Counted from the first letter of the stretch, positions 42,955 through 53,148 are shown. The stretch: DNA of 64,000 nt from Labrenzia sp. THAF82 (GCF_009363435.1 NZ_CP045354.1:6290501-6354500); one strand, 5' to 3'. Notes: a model not told the origin generated them from the letters alone. Translations and numbers: made by a program.

Positions 42955-43569
42955 ATGTTTGGACTAATGTTCCAGCGCGCGATCCTGTCGTCGTGCCTGA
43001 AATCCCTGTTTTTTGCCGTTTTGGTGTCCCTGGGTAAAACCGGCCTTGCCCATGGCGTGGACCTTGACGCGTTCAATCCCGCCAAGACCGATCCCGAGCA
43101 ATTCCTGATCGCCGTCCAACATTCACAGAGGCTGAAAGTGCCGACGAATGGAGCCCGCATGAAGGTCGTCATGCGCGAGAAATCGTCCGGGCGTGTTTTG
43201 AAACAGAAAGAGATCTTTCTGACAAGAACGTCGCTGCCCGAGGAATCCGCTTCACAGTTCCATCGCAATCACGATGAAACGGTTTCAATTTTTCGAATTC
43301 CCGGAGCCCAGATCGACGAGTTACGCTCCCTGCAGGCCAAGTTTCTTTCAATGCCGGAATCGAAACGGAAGGCCATCAGCGGATCGTTGATGATCGATGT
43401 TGCCGGGTGCAAAGTCGATCCGGAAGACAATGGGCAAATGTTGATCTCAACCTATCTGAAAACGTCTGAGCTGCCAGAGTTCGTTGTCCTTGCTTCGGAC
43501 TATGACTTGAGAAACGTGCCTACAAAACAAGGCGCTGAACAGCACGACCCGATCAAACCCTGTCGCTGA
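42955..43569 (+). CDS. Orphan secreted protein
   Basis: 204 aa, no family recognised. A hydrophobic N-terminus (about 8-31, SLGKTGLAHG) looks like a signal peptide. The mature part is polar, with three Cys, of which two near the end (AGCKVD, KPCR) could form a disulfide. GGAG lies 9 bases before the ATG but within a hairpin (42925-42949). The gene lies alone between the transglycosylase and the yej operon, which is convergent with it. Confidence 0.65.
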   Translation: MFGLMFQRAILSSCLKSLFFAVLVSLGKTGLAHGVDLDAFNPAKTDPEQFLIAVQHSQRLKVPTNGARMKVVMREKSSGRVLKQKEIFLTRTSLPEESASQFHRNHDETVSIFRIPGAQIDELRSLQAKFLSMPESKRKAISGSLMIDVAGCKVDPEDNGQMLISTYLKTSELPEFVVLASDYDLRNVPTKQGAEQHDPIKPCR

Positions 43570-43580
43570 TCTGGATATAA

Positions 43581-43610
43581 GGCGTTGTTGGTTCAAACAC
43601 CAACCACGCC
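43581..43610. terminator. Terminator-like stem-loop between convergent genes
   Basis: GGCG-TT-GTTGGT and ACCAAC-CA-CGCC form an interrupted stem with loop TCAAAC. It overlaps the end of the yejF coding region and lies 11 bp after the orphan secreted gene. No T-tract on either side, so strength is uncertain. Confidence 0.4.
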
Positions 43611-45224
43611 TTCCGGAGCCGTCTCCAGGCGGAAGGCTGCAGCCATCAGCGCCTTTGTGTAGTCGGTTTGGGGAGCGTCGAATATCTGCTCTGACGGGCC
43701 GGATTCCACAACCTTTCCCTGGCGCATCACGACAACTTCGTTGGCGAGCGCACGAACGACCTTCAAATCGTGAGAAATGAACAGGTAAGCGAGACCGTGA
43801 GCTTTTTGCAGGTCCCTCAGGAGATCGACGACCTGTGCCTGCACACTCATGTCCAACGCCGATGTCGGTTCATCAAGCATCACGAATTTGGGCTCCAGGA
43901 CCATGGCCCTGGCGATTGAAATCCGCTGCCGCTGACCACCGGAAAACTCGTGCGGATAACGGTGGCGCGTGGACGCATCAAGGCCAACTTCTTCCAAAGC
44001 ATTGGCCACTTTTCGGTCGCGCTCTTCGGGGGAAATGTTCGGGAAATGAACCAGAAGGCCCTCGCCTACAATGTCGGCAACGGACATGCGCGGACTTAAT
44101 GCGCCAAAGGGATCCTGAAACACGATCTGCATGTCCCGCCGGAGGGGCCGCATTTCCTTCCAGGAGTTGGTCTGGATCTCATTGCCGTTGAACGCGATGC
44201 GGCCGGTGGAAGATATCATGCGCAGGATCGCCAGTCCGAGCGTCGTCTTGCCGGATCCGCTCTCGCCTACAATCCCGAGGGTCTGTCCTTCGCGTACTGT
44301 GACGTCGATACCGTCAACGGCCTTGATGTGATCTACAGTCTTTCGCAGCAGACCGCGCTTGACGGGAAACCAGACTTTCAGATTGTCGGCCTGAACCACA
44401 ATCGGCTTGTCCTTGTCGGTTGCCGGAGGTTCGCCTTTTGGTTCGGCCGCCAGAAGGTGTTTCGTATAGTCGTGTTGCGGCTTGTCGAAAATATCGGCAA
44501 CCGGCCCCTGTTCGACAATCTTGCCCTTGGTCATCACGCAGACCCGATCGGCGAACTTACGCACAATGCCCAGATCATGAGTGATGAAAAGCATGGCCAT
44601 GCCCTGCTTCTTTTGAAGATCCTTGAGAAGTTCCAGGATCTGAGCCTGAACCGTCACATCCAGCGCCGTGGTCGGCTCGTCTGCAATCAGAAGATCCGGC
44701 TCGTTGGCGAGCGCCATGGCGATCATGACGCGCTGGCGCTGGCCGCCCGATAGCTGGTGCGGATAGGATTTCAAGCGTTTTTCCGGCTCTCTGATGCCGA
44801 CCTGGTTCAACAGTTCAAGAACACGTTCACGCGCCTTTGCATCACTCATGCCGCGGTGAATTTTCAGGATTTCAGAGACCTGCTTTTCCACTGAATGAAG
44901 CGGATTGAGAGACGTCATCGGTTCCTGAAAGATCATCGAGACGCCGTTGCCGCGCACTTCGCGAAGTTTTTCTTCGCTTGCCTGAAGCAGATCCACGCCT
45001 TCCATCATGATTTTCCCGGAAGGATGCGATGCGGTCGGATAGGGCAGCAGACGCAGCACCGATTGGGCGGAGACAGATTTCCCGGACCCGCTCTCGCCGA
45101 CCAAAGCAACGGTCTCACCCTTTTTAAGATCAAAGGAGATCCGGTCGACGGCGAGCGTCTGGCGTTTGCCCTGCGTGAAGGCAACGGACAGGTCTTCGAC
45201 CGAAAGGAGGGTTTCGTTTGTCAT
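43593..45224 (-). CDS. yejF: Oligopeptide ABC transporter, fused ATP-binding protein
   Basis: A 543-aa protein made of two ABC ATPase domains. First Walker A GESGSGKS is at 43-50 with signature LSGGQRQR; the second, VGESGSGKTTLG near 325-337, is followed by FSGGQRQR. Each half has a DEPTTALD or DEPTSALD Walker B segment. This fusion is typical of YejF in the YejABEF importer of peptides such as microcin C. The MTNETLL start has a GGGAGGAAATCACA ribosome binding site. It follows yejE by 13 bp. Confidence 0.93.
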   Translation of the reverse strand: MTNETLLSVEDLSVAFTQGKRQTLAVDRISFDLKKGETVALVGESGSGKSVSAQSVLRLLPYPTASHPSGKIMMEGVDLLQASEEKLREVRGNGVSMIFQEPMTSLNPLHSVEKQVSEILKIHRGMSDAKARERVLELLNQVGIREPEKRLKSYPHQLSGGQRQRVMIAMALANEPDLLIADEPTTALDVTVQAQILELLKDLQKKQGMAMLFITHDLGIVRKFADRVCVMTKGKIVEQGPVADIFDKPQHDYTKHLLAAEPKGEPPATDKDKPIVVQADNLKVWFPVKRGLLRKTVDHIKAVDGIDVTVREGQTLGIVGESGSGKTTLGLAILRMISSTGRIAFNGNEIQTNSWKEMRPLRRDMQIVFQDPFGALSPRMSVADIVGEGLLVHFPNISPEERDRKVANALEEVGLDASTRHRYPHEFSGGQRQRISIARAMVLEPKFVMLDEPTSALDMSVQAQVVDLLRDLQKAHGLAYLFISHDLKVVRALANEVVVMRQGKVVESGPSEQIFDAPQTDYTKALMAAAFRLETAPEGVVGV

Positions 45225-45237
45225 TGTGATTTCCTCC

Positions 45238-46497
45238 CTAGCCCAGGCTCTTGCGCGGGTCGAATGCATCGCGCACGGCTTCGCCGATAAAGATCAGGAG
45301 GCTGAGCATGAGCGAAATCACCACAAAGCCGGTTATGCCTAGCCATGGGGCCTGAAGATTGTTCTTTCCTTGGGCCAACAATTCACCAAGCGAAGCCGAT
45401 CCGGGTGGCAGCCCGAACCCGAGAAAGTCCAACGCCGTAAGGGTCGATATCGAGCCATTCAGGATAAACGGCATGAATGTGAGCGTTGCCACCATCGCAT
45501 TCGGGAGCAGGTGCCGCCACATGATGACTGGATTGGACACCCCGAGCGCTCTTGCCGCGGACACAAACTCCAGATTTCGACCTCGCAGGAATTCGGCCCT
45601 GACAACGCCGACCAGCGCCACCCAGGAGAAGGCGAGCAGTATGAAAAAGAGAGTCCAGAACCCCGGCACCAGGAACGAAGAGACGATCAGGATCAGGTAA
45701 AGGGTCGGTATTGCGGTCCAGATCTCGATAAAGCGCTGGAAACCGAGATCAACCCAGCCACCATAATAGCCCTGAACAGCGCCGGCAGCGATGCCGATGA
45801 CAGAAGACGCGAGAGTCAGGGCCAGGCCAAAGAGGACGGAAATCCGGAACCCATAGACCATGCGGGCCAGCACATCACGGCCCTGATCATCGGTGCCGAG
45901 CCAGTTCCAGTTGCCTATGACGCAATTCGGATCCTCGGCTCCCATCGGGTAGCGCGCGCAGCGTTCTTCCTTGTTCATGGTCCAGGACGGCGGCGCCGGG
46001 GCAGGAACCGGAATGTTACGGTTCACAGACCGATGATTATAGCGAACGGGCGGCCAGAGCATCCAGCCATTGGATGCTATTTCGTCCTGAATGAAGGGGT
46101 CCCTGTAGTCTGTTACGGCCAGAAAACCGCCGAATTTTTCCTCAGGATAATCCACGAATACAGGTGCGAGCAGTTCACCCTTGTAGGACACCAAAATGGG
46201 GCGTTCATTGGTCAGGAATTCCGCCAGCATCGCCATTGAAAACAGCACCAGGAAAATCCAAAGCGACCAAAAGCCTCTTCGGTTGGCCTTGAAATTCTGC
46301 AGACGGCGGCGATTGATGGGCGAAATACGTGAAGCGGTATAGGGAACGAGGTCCGCAGTGTCGTTGTGTTCGGTGACCGGTTCGTGATCCGTCTCGACAA
46401 AAGCTGCTTCTATTGCCGGCTCGTAGGCCACTGCCTCGCTTCGGGAATCGCCGATATCGAAGCTGCCACCTGTGTCGTTGCTATGATCGGATGACAT
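45238..46497 (-). CDS. yejE: Oligopeptide ABC transporter permease
   Basis: A 419-aa DppC/YejE-type permease. A long, acidic cytoplasmic N-terminus (about 1-75) precedes the first membrane helix and a large periplasmic loop with NWNWLGTDDQGRDVLARM near 202-219. The permease EAA loop is in SAARALGVSNPVIMWRHLLPN near 317-337. About six helices in all. The N-terminal extension is longer than in E. coli YejE. It follows yejB by 3 bp. Confidence 0.93.
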   Translation of the reverse strand: MSSDHSNDTGGSFDIGDSRSEAVAYEPAIEAAFVETDHEPVTEHNDTADLVPYTASRISPINRRRLQNFKANRRGFWSLWIFLVLFSMAMLAEFLTNERPILVSYKGELLAPVFVDYPEEKFGGFLAVTDYRDPFIQDEIASNGWMLWPPVRYNHRSVNRNIPVPAPAPPSWTMNKEERCARYPMGAEDPNCVIGNWNWLGTDDQGRDVLARMVYGFRISVLFGLALTLASSVIGIAAGAVQGYYGGWVDLGFQRFIEIWTAIPTLYLILIVSSFLVPGFWTLFFILLAFSWVALVGVVRAEFLRGRNLEFVSAARALGVSNPVIMWRHLLPNAMVATLTFMPFILNGSISTLTALDFLGFGLPPGSASLGELLAQGKNNLQAPWLGITGFVVISLMLSLLIFIGEAVRDAFDPRKSLG

Positions 46498-46500
46498 GGC

Positions 46501-47625
46501 TCAGACCTCCCTGCTTTCGAAATCGATCCGGGGATCGATCCAGGTGTAGGTGAGATCGGAAATGAGGTTCACCAGAAGTCCCATCAGCGAGAAGATATAG
46601 AGTGTTGCAAAGACGACGGCGTAGTCCCGGTTGATCACCGATTCAAATCCAAGCAGACCCAAACCATCGAGCGAGAAGATTGTCTCAATCAGCAAAGAGC
46701 CGGCAAAGAATGAAGAGATGAATGCACCTGGGAAACCGGCAACGACGATCAGCATCGCGTTGCGGAACACATGCCCGTAAAGCACCTGACTTTCGTTCAA
46801 TCCCTTGGCCTTGGCAGTGATGACATATTGCTTACGGATTTCGTCCAGGAAGGAGTTCTTGGTCAGGAGCGTCGTTGTTGCGAATGCAGACAGCACCATG
46901 GCTGTGAGTGGTAACGCCAAGTGCCAGAAATAGTCCGCAATCCGGGCTGGCCAGGACAGAGATTCCCAATTGTCCGACACCAGGCCTCTCAGTGGGAAGA
47001 TGTCCCAGAAGGATCCGCCGGCGAACAGCACGATCAGGAGAACAGCGAAGAGAAACCCCGGGATGGCGTAGGCGACAACCACGACACCGGACGTCCACAC
47101 GTCGAAGCGAGATCCGTCACTCACGGCCTTGCGGATGCCGAGCGGGATCGACACAAGGTAGGAGATCAGTGTCATCCAGAGACCGAGAGAAATCGAGACG
47201 GGCAGTTTCTCGGCAATCAGGTCAATAATTCGAATGTCCCTGAAGTAGCTCTCGCCGAAATCGAACCGCGCATAGTTCCAGAGCATATTCAGGAACCGCT
47301 CAAATGGCGGCTTGTCAAAGCCGAATTGCGCTTCCAACTCGGCAATGAATTCGGGATCAAGACCTTGAGCGCCGCGATATTTGGAGCTGACCGCGTCAGC
47401 CGATGCAGCGCCGCTGCCACCGGAGGAATCGTTCCCCCCTCCGAGCATATCGCTGCCGCCGCCGCTAATCCGTGAGGTGGCCGAAACATCGGTCCCCTGA
47501 AGCTGCGCTATGACACGCTCAACCGGGCCTCCCGGCGCGAACTGGATTATCACGAAGTTTATGGCCATGATTCCGACCAGCGTCGGTATCATGAGCAGCA
47601 ATCGACGGAGAATATAGGCGCCCAT
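46501..47625 (-). CDS. yejB: Oligopeptide ABC transporter permease
   Basis: A 374-aa DppB/YejB-type permease with an N-terminal helix (LLLMIPTLVGIMAINFVIIQFAPGGP start), a Gly/Ser-rich loop at about 50-85 containing SGGGSDMLGGG that extends the usual loop, six helices and the EAA loop in TAKAKGLNESQVLYGHVFRN near 268-287. It partners with yejE in the translocation channel. It lies 66 bp downstream of the binding-protein genes. Confidence 0.94.
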   Translation of the reverse strand: MGAYILRRLLLMIPTLVGIMAINFVIIQFAPGGPVERVIAQLQGTDVSATSRISGGGSDMLGGGNDSSGGSGAASADAVSSKYRGAQGLDPEFIAELEAQFGFDKPPFERFLNMLWNYARFDFGESYFRDIRIIDLIAEKLPVSISLGLWMTLISYLVSIPLGIRKAVSDGSRFDVWTSGVVVVAYAIPGFLFAVLLIVLFAGGSFWDIFPLRGLVSDNWESLSWPARIADYFWHLALPLTAMVLSAFATTTLLTKNSFLDEIRKQYVITAKAKGLNESQVLYGHVFRNAMLIVVAGFPGAFISSFFAGSLLIETIFSLDGLGLLGFESVINRDYAVVFATLYIFSLMGLLVNLISDLTYTWIDPRIDFESREV

Positions 47626-47691
47626 GGATTACGTGCATTCCCTTTATCTTTGGCCTTCTGAAGCGGGCCGGAGGTGTCACTGTCGGAAAGA

Positions 47692-49575
47692 TTACCCGCC
47701 TTTGCCGAGTTTTTGCGCCTTTTCCTGATCTATCCACCAGAGTTCTTCAACCGGGAAGAAATAACGCGGCGTTTCTTCCGGAAAGCCGTAGACATCCCAT
47801 AGAGAGACATTGTGGACATTCTTGTACCACTGGGGAATCCAGTAAAATCCCGAGCGCAAGACACGGTCCAGAGCACTGGCTGCAGTGTTCATTTCCTCGC
47901 GAGACTGAGCCGCGATTGCCTTGTCGATCAAGGCGTCGACAACAGGACTTGAGATACCGGCGGTGTTGTAGGTTCCTGGCGTTGCAGCTGCCTTTGATCC
48001 CCACAGTTCGCGGATAGTGTCGGAAAGAGTTGGCGCAAGCGAATACCGGCGGCTTGCAATGTCAAAATCATAGTCGTTCAGTCTGGCCTGGTACTGGGCC
48101 GGATCGACAATGCGCAAGTTGGCCTTGATGCCGAGCCGTTCCAGGTTCTTCAACAACGGATTCGTGATCCTCTCGAAGGCTGTCGTGTTGTTGATGAATT
48201 CAACTTCAAACGGCTTGCCGTCCGGCCCAATCAGCTGCGAACCATCACGCTCATAGCCTGCCTCCTTCAGCAACTGGCTGGCACGGCGCAACAGCTTTCG
48301 GTCAAAGCCTGAACCATCGCTGACCGGCGGAGTTATCGGCTCACCGAACACGGTCTCCGGCACTTGATCCCGGAAAGGCTCCAGCAACTCCAGTTCAGCT
48401 GCCGATGGTAAGCCTTCAGCCTTCATGTCCGAGTTTTCAAAGAACGACTCGGTACGTTTGTAAAGCCCGTAAAAGAGGTTCTCGTTGGACCACTCGAAAT
48501 CAAAGGCATATCCCAGAGCCTCGCGAACTCTCGGGTCCTTGAACTTTTCCCGGCGCGTGTTGAAGAACCACCCTTGTGCACCAGATGGACGGCCATCCGG
48601 GAAGTCACGGCGCACGACACGGCCATCCTCGACAGCCGGGAAATTATACTCCGTTGCCCAATTCTTGGATGAAAATTCTTCTCGATACAGAACATCGCCT
48701 TTTTTGAAGGCTTCGAAAGCAACTTGTCGCTCCCGGAAGAATTCCAGTCGGATGGTTGAGAAGTTGAGCTGACCTTTTGTGACCGGAAGATCATTTGCCC
48801 AGTAGTTTTCAACCTTGTGATATTCGACATATCGACCGACCGCATGCCTGCCGACCTTGTAAGGACCGGATGACAATGGAGGTGTCAGCGTTGACTGCTT
48901 GAAATCGTAAGCGGTGTAGTAGCGTTTGGAGAAGATCGGATAGTCGGCAGCTACCGCGAGGGGGAAACTCCGCGCCTGCGTTCCATCAAATTGAAACGCA
49001 ACTTGGTGCTCGCCCAGCACTTCTGCATCCTTGAGGACGCCCAGCGGCTGGCTCAGCAGAGGATGTCCGTCGGCTTTCAGCAACATTATGGAAAACGCGA
49101 CATCCTCGGCAGTCAGCTTGGACCCGTCATGGAACCGTGCCTCCGGCCGAAGATTGAATGTGAACCTGTTGCCGTCTTCAGAAACTTCGACTGTTTCGGC
49201 TACCAGCCCATAGACAGCATCCGGCTCATCGTAGGCTCGGACCATAAGCGTGTCGAAACAAAGCTCCATCCGAGGGGGCGCGTCGCCCTTCAGGATGAAT
49301 GAATTGAACGTGTTGTAGGTCTGTACATTCTGATTGAAGTACCAATAGGGCGCCTGAAACGAGAAGGCTCCCCCTTTCGGCGCCTCCGGGTTGACGTACT
49401 CAAAGTGGGTGAAATCCGGCCCATATTTCAAGTCTCCGAAAACCGACAGGCCGTGCCTTGGGCCCTTTGGTGCCGCAAGAGCCATTTTTGCCGAAAGGGG
49501 TGTCGAAGCCGCAACTATTGCCGCTCCGGACAGTTGAAGCATTTGACGGCGTGTCGGAGACAAACACTTCTTCAT
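47692..49575 (-). CDS. yejA: Peptide-binding protein of the Yej-type ABC transporter (first copy)
   Basis: A 627-aa extracellular solute-binding protein, family 5. The N-terminus has RRQMLQLSGAAIVAAS, a twin-arginine-like signal, then the YejA-specific HFEYVNPEAPKGG near 58-70. RRDFPDGRPSGAQGWFFN near 313-330 and the C-terminal WYKNVHNVSLWD are family features. It delivers peptides to YejBEF. Its ATG overlaps the stop of the paralogue upstream (TGATG), so the two binding proteins are translationally coupled. Confidence 0.92.
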   Translation of the reverse strand: MKKCLSPTRRQMLQLSGAAIVAASTPLSAKMALAAPKGPRHGLSVFGDLKYGPDFTHFEYVNPEAPKGGAFSFQAPYWYFNQNVQTYNTFNSFILKGDAPPRMELCFDTLMVRAYDEPDAVYGLVAETVEVSEDGNRFTFNLRPEARFHDGSKLTAEDVAFSIMLLKADGHPLLSQPLGVLKDAEVLGEHQVAFQFDGTQARSFPLAVAADYPIFSKRYYTAYDFKQSTLTPPLSSGPYKVGRHAVGRYVEYHKVENYWANDLPVTKGQLNFSTIRLEFFRERQVAFEAFKKGDVLYREEFSSKNWATEYNFPAVEDGRVVRRDFPDGRPSGAQGWFFNTRREKFKDPRVREALGYAFDFEWSNENLFYGLYKRTESFFENSDMKAEGLPSAAELELLEPFRDQVPETVFGEPITPPVSDGSGFDRKLLRRASQLLKEAGYERDGSQLIGPDGKPFEVEFINNTTAFERITNPLLKNLERLGIKANLRIVDPAQYQARLNDYDFDIASRRYSLAPTLSDTIRELWGSKAAATPGTYNTAGISSPVVDALIDKAIAAQSREEMNTAASALDRVLRSGFYWIPQWYKNVHNVSLWDVYGFPEETPRYFFPVEELWWIDQEKAQKLGKGG

Positions 49576-51455
49576 CACTTGATCGCCTTCGTCTTGGCTG
49601 CCAGCTCTTCATCGTACCACCAGATCGTTGGAAATCCGGTGCTGAACTCAGGCATCTTTTCCGGATGTGCAAAGCGGTTCCAGCGCGCGGTTCGCGTTTC
49701 ATCGGAATAGAATTGCGGCACCACATAGTGGTTCCACAAGAGCACGCGATCCAGCGCGTGCGTAGCAGCCACCAGTGTCTCACGGTCTTCTGCAAAGATA
49801 ACCTTGTCGATCAGCTTGTCGATTGCTGGGTTCTTGATGCCCGCATAATTGGCCGAACTCGGATTGTCGGCAGATGTGGTTCCCCAGTATTCTCGTTGCT
49901 CGTTTCCGGGCGAGAGCGACTGACCGATCGCCAAAACGACAGTATCAAAATCGCGCGAACGTACACGGTTGATGAACTGGGACGTATCCACGAGCCGCAA
50001 AATCGGATTGATGCCGATGCTCTCAAGGTTCTTGGCATAAGGCAGCAGCGTCCGCTCGCTGGCCTTGTCCCGATAGAGGAACTCGATGCTGAGCTGCTCA
50101 CCGGTGTCGGGGTCGACCATTTTGCGGTCTTTCAGTTCATAGCCCGCTTTGCGCAGAAGTTTTACAGCCTCGCGCAGGTTCGCCCGGACGTTTTGCGGGT
50201 TTCCGCCAACAGGGTTGGTGTATTCCTGAGTGAATACTTCCGGCGGAACTTCGCCCCTCACCTCTTCCAGGATCTCCAACTCCTTGCCTTCGGGAAGCCC
50301 CGATGAAGCAAGCTCCGTACCTGCAAAATAGGAATTGACGCGTTTCAGGAGGTTTGCCGAGACGATCTCGTTTGTGGTTTCGAAGTCATAGGCAAAGTTG
50401 AGTGCTCGACGCACGTCCGGGTCCTGGAATTTTTCCCGGCGCTGGTTCAGGAAAAAGCCCTGCATGACGCCGGAAGACCTGTCGGGAAAGATTTCCCTGA
50501 CAACACGACCATCTTCGATCGCAGGAAAATTGTAGCGCTTTGCCCATTGGCTTGAGCTGCGCTCAAGATGATAGTCGTATTGATCGCCCTTGAAGGCTTC
50601 GAACTGAACTGCATCATCGAGAAAAGAGATGTAGCGGATTTCGTCGAAATTGTAGGTGCCGACCCGAATGGGCAGATCCTTGCCCCAATAATCGTCGACC
50701 CGTTCGTAGTTCACCTGCCGGTTGGCCGTGAAATCCTTGATCCGGTAGGGGCCAGAGCCCAGCGGCGGTTCAAGCGTTGCTCTGGAGATGTCGCGCGGCT
50801 CGCCTTTGCTGTCTGTGCCCTCCCACCAGTGCTTTGGCAAAATGGTGAGCTGGCCCATGATTTTCGGCAGTTCACGATTGCCAGATGAATCGAAAGTGAA
50901 GCGGATGACCCGGTCATCTACGATTTCCGTGTTCGTGACATTCTGGAAATAAAACTTGCGCTGTGGATCGAGCTCAATTGCCTTTTCAAAAGACCAGACG
51001 ACGTCTTCCGGTGTCACGGGCATGCCATCGTGCCATTTGGCATCGGGATTGAGACGGTATTCGACCCAGGAATAGTCCTTAGGATAACGGACCGCGTCTG
51101 CCAGAACACCATACTGTGCACTGATGTCCTCTTCGTCGAGAGACGGCTCCATCAGGCTTTCGTAAATGATCAGGACGCCAGGGCCAATATTGCCCTTTTG
51201 AGCCAGGATGTTGAAGGTATCGAACCCACCGCGGCTGGCCAGGCGAACTGTCCCTGCAATCGGCGCGTCTGGATTTACATAGTCGAAATGAGGGGCATCC
51301 GGGCCATATTTCGGCGTACCGTTCAAAGCAGCAGCATGTTGCCATTCGGGTTCTTCTGCCTGTGCCGGACCAGTACCTAATGCCGTAGCAGACAAGGCTC
51401 CCGCCAGCACCATTCCTGCTGCGGTCTGCCTGATAGAACACCAATTGAACACCAT
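49575..51455 (-). CDS. Peptide-binding protein of the Yej-type ABC transporter (second copy)
   Basis: A 626-aa paralogue of the next gene. It has a Sec-type signal peptide (1-32, GPAQA cleavage), PHFDYVNPDAPIAGTV near 53-68, VREIFPDRSSGVMQGFFLN near 324-342 and the RWNRFAHPEKMPE tail. It is first in the operon. Two tandem binding proteins for one YejBEF permease probably widen or divide substrate range. The chosen ATG has AAAGGGACGG about 8-13 bases upstream; the upstream in-frame extension has no signal-peptide character. Confidence 0.92.
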   Translation of the reverse strand: MVFNWCSIRQTAAGMVLAGALSATALGTGPAQAEEPEWQHAAALNGTPKYGPDAPHFDYVNPDAPIAGTVRLASRGGFDTFNILAQKGNIGPGVLIIYESLMEPSLDEEDISAQYGVLADAVRYPKDYSWVEYRLNPDAKWHDGMPVTPEDVVWSFEKAIELDPQRKFYFQNVTNTEIVDDRVIRFTFDSSGNRELPKIMGQLTILPKHWWEGTDSKGEPRDISRATLEPPLGSGPYRIKDFTANRQVNYERVDDYWGKDLPIRVGTYNFDEIRYISFLDDAVQFEAFKGDQYDYHLERSSSQWAKRYNFPAIEDGRVVREIFPDRSSGVMQGFFLNQRREKFQDPDVRRALNFAYDFETTNEIVSANLLKRVNSYFAGTELASSGLPEGKELEILEEVRGEVPPEVFTQEYTNPVGGNPQNVRANLREAVKLLRKAGYELKDRKMVDPDTGEQLSIEFLYRDKASERTLLPYAKNLESIGINPILRLVDTSQFINRVRSRDFDTVVLAIGQSLSPGNEQREYWGTTSADNPSSANYAGIKNPAIDKLIDKVIFAEDRETLVAATHALDRVLLWNHYVVPQFYSDETRTARWNRFAHPEKMPEFSTGFPTIWWYDEELAAKTKAIK

Positions 51456-51567
51456 GGGCTTTTCCGTCCCTTTCCTGTTTCCCAGGTCCAAATCACCGGA
51501 CCTTATGTAAACAGTGTAGGGACGCACTGACCAAACGTCACCAGCTGGTTGGCAAGATGACAGAAAT

Positions 51568-53037
51568 TTAACCGGCCTGGATCACTCCCTTCTTAGGAGC
51601 GTCTTGTGAATTTTGCTTAGTTTTGGCCTTCTGAGCGTACATTCGACCGTCAGCAACTCTTAGTAGGTCTTCGACAGTTGCTGCATCCCCTGGATAGCTT
51701 GCCGTTCCAATGCTTGCCTTAACGTCAATCCGTGCTCCCGAATACTCAAAAGCGCGCGACACGTGGTCAGACAGTCTGGTGAGAAAGGACTTACGTTCCT
51801 GCCTGCGCATGTTCCCAGGGGTCAGGACTATGAACTCATCGCCGCCGACGCGTGCGACCGTATCAGTCCTGCGAACCTGGTTCTGCAGCCGTTGACCCAC
51901 CTCCACAAGCAGCCGGTCACCAACCGAATGCCCGTAACTGTCATTGATCGGCTTGAAGGCATCCAGATCGACATAAAAAATCTCGAAACCGGAACCGCTG
52001 CGCTCGCACATGGCGGCGAGCTGCATCATCCGGTCTTCAAGGAGCCGCCTGTTGGCCAACCCGGTCAAGGGGTCATGCAATGCCATTGACCGGACCTTGT
52101 AGACCTCACTGATCAGAAGAAACGCCATTGCTGCAAAGACCAGAGACAGGAAACTTCCGACCAGTTGGGTGATCCAGACCTTGTTGCCCATATTGGACCA
52201 ACCGGCCTCCGGATAGGCGATCAGCTCCCAATCCAGTCCCCCCGGCAGATGAAGTGGCAGAGATACAAAATCGAGGTTCTCAATCGCCGCAGAACCAAAT
52301 ATCACCGCAGACTGGCTGTTTACGGCGTTCTTGTTGAGAAGCGCCATTCGAAGTCCATCGACGCTTTCCCTGATCCCGGCTGACGCCATCAAACCTGCTT
52401 CGTCCAGGACAAGCGTCACGACACCCCAGTAGGGCCGGTCCTTTGTGGCCTGGCCCGGGAAAGACGCCGGAAAAACGGGAATACGGATCACAAGAGCCCG
52501 CCCGCCCTGAACGAGCTCAAGCGGCCCGGCAATGACAACCTCCCGGGTGAGCATGGCTTTGCGTATCGCAGGCCACTGGGCGGTGTTCATTCGGTAGTTG
52601 AGACCAATGGCGGCCTGGTTCGGTTCAAATGGATAGACGGCTCGCAGAATGTTGTTGGGTGCAAGACCGATGGAACGTATCGACGGGTTTTCCTCGATCA
52701 GGTCAATCGCAATTTCACGATAGTCTGCCATGTCGAATGGTGCATCGGTGTCCTGGGAGACCACCGATCTCAATCCAAAGCCGTAGGCGACCGTGCGGCT
52801 CAATTCACCTTCAAGCCGAGCGTGCACTTCAGACAAGTTGGCGATCACTTCGCGCTTGTGTTGGGAAACGAGTTCGTTGCGTACGAGCTGGCCCACATGC
52901 GCTGTCACGGCAATTCCGACGAGGAAACACGCGACAGCAACGATGGAGGCGGCAACCGCTCCATTTGTTTTGCCCAGCAGATCTCTCGTTAGACTTATGC
53001 CCATGCGGCCCACACCCGACCTTCGCCCGCGTAGCAT
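51568..53037 (-). CDS. Membrane-bound CHASE-GGDEF diguanylate cyclase
   Basis: A 489-aa diguanylate cyclase. A first membrane helix at about 28-50, a periplasmic CHASE-like sensor domain (NPSIRSIGLAPNNILRAVYP near 118-137), a second helix near 285-305 and a GGDEF domain with DPLTGLANRR, DLDAFKPIND and GGDEF at about 398-402. The RRTD five residues before GGDEF is an intact RxxD inhibitory site, so c-di-GMP should feed back on it. ATG 53037 or 53004 could start it; neither has a good ribosome binding site, and starts farther upstream fall in a terminator. Confidence 0.9.
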   Translation of the reverse strand: MLRGRRSGVGRMGISLTRDLLGKTNGAVAASIVAVACFLVGIAVTAHVGQLVRNELVSQHKREVIANLSEVHARLEGELSRTVAYGFGLRSVVSQDTDAPFDMADYREIAIDLIEENPSIRSIGLAPNNILRAVYPFEPNQAAIGLNYRMNTAQWPAIRKAMLTREVVIAGPLELVQGGRALVIRIPVFPASFPGQATKDRPYWGVVTLVLDEAGLMASAGIRESVDGLRMALLNKNAVNSQSAVIFGSAAIENLDFVSLPLHLPGGLDWELIAYPEAGWSNMGNKVWITQLVGSFLSLVFAAMAFLLISEVYKVRSMALHDPLTGLANRRLLEDRMMQLAAMCERSGSGFEIFYVDLDAFKPINDSYGHSVGDRLLVEVGQRLQNQVRRTDTVARVGGDEFIVLTPGNMRRQERKSFLTRLSDHVSRAFEYSGARIDVKASIGTASYPGDAATVEDLLRVADGRMYAQKAKTKQNSQDAPKKGVIQAG

Positions 53038-53080
53038 ATAACGTAACGTCAGATTTGTTAATTTTTCGCCCAGTTCCAAC

Positions 53081-53106
53081 AAAAAAGCCGGGCTCCAGGC
53101 CCGGCT
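53081..53106 (-). terminator. Rho-independent terminator after the cytochrome c gene
   Basis: On the minus strand GCCGGGC and GCCCGGC form a 7-bp GC stem with a 5-base loop, followed by TTTTTT. It separates the cytochrome c gene from the diguanylate cyclase. Confidence 0.88.
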
Positions 53107-53148
53107 CTTCCAGAATTTTCAACAGATAGCAGTGCGACGACGGGTGTT

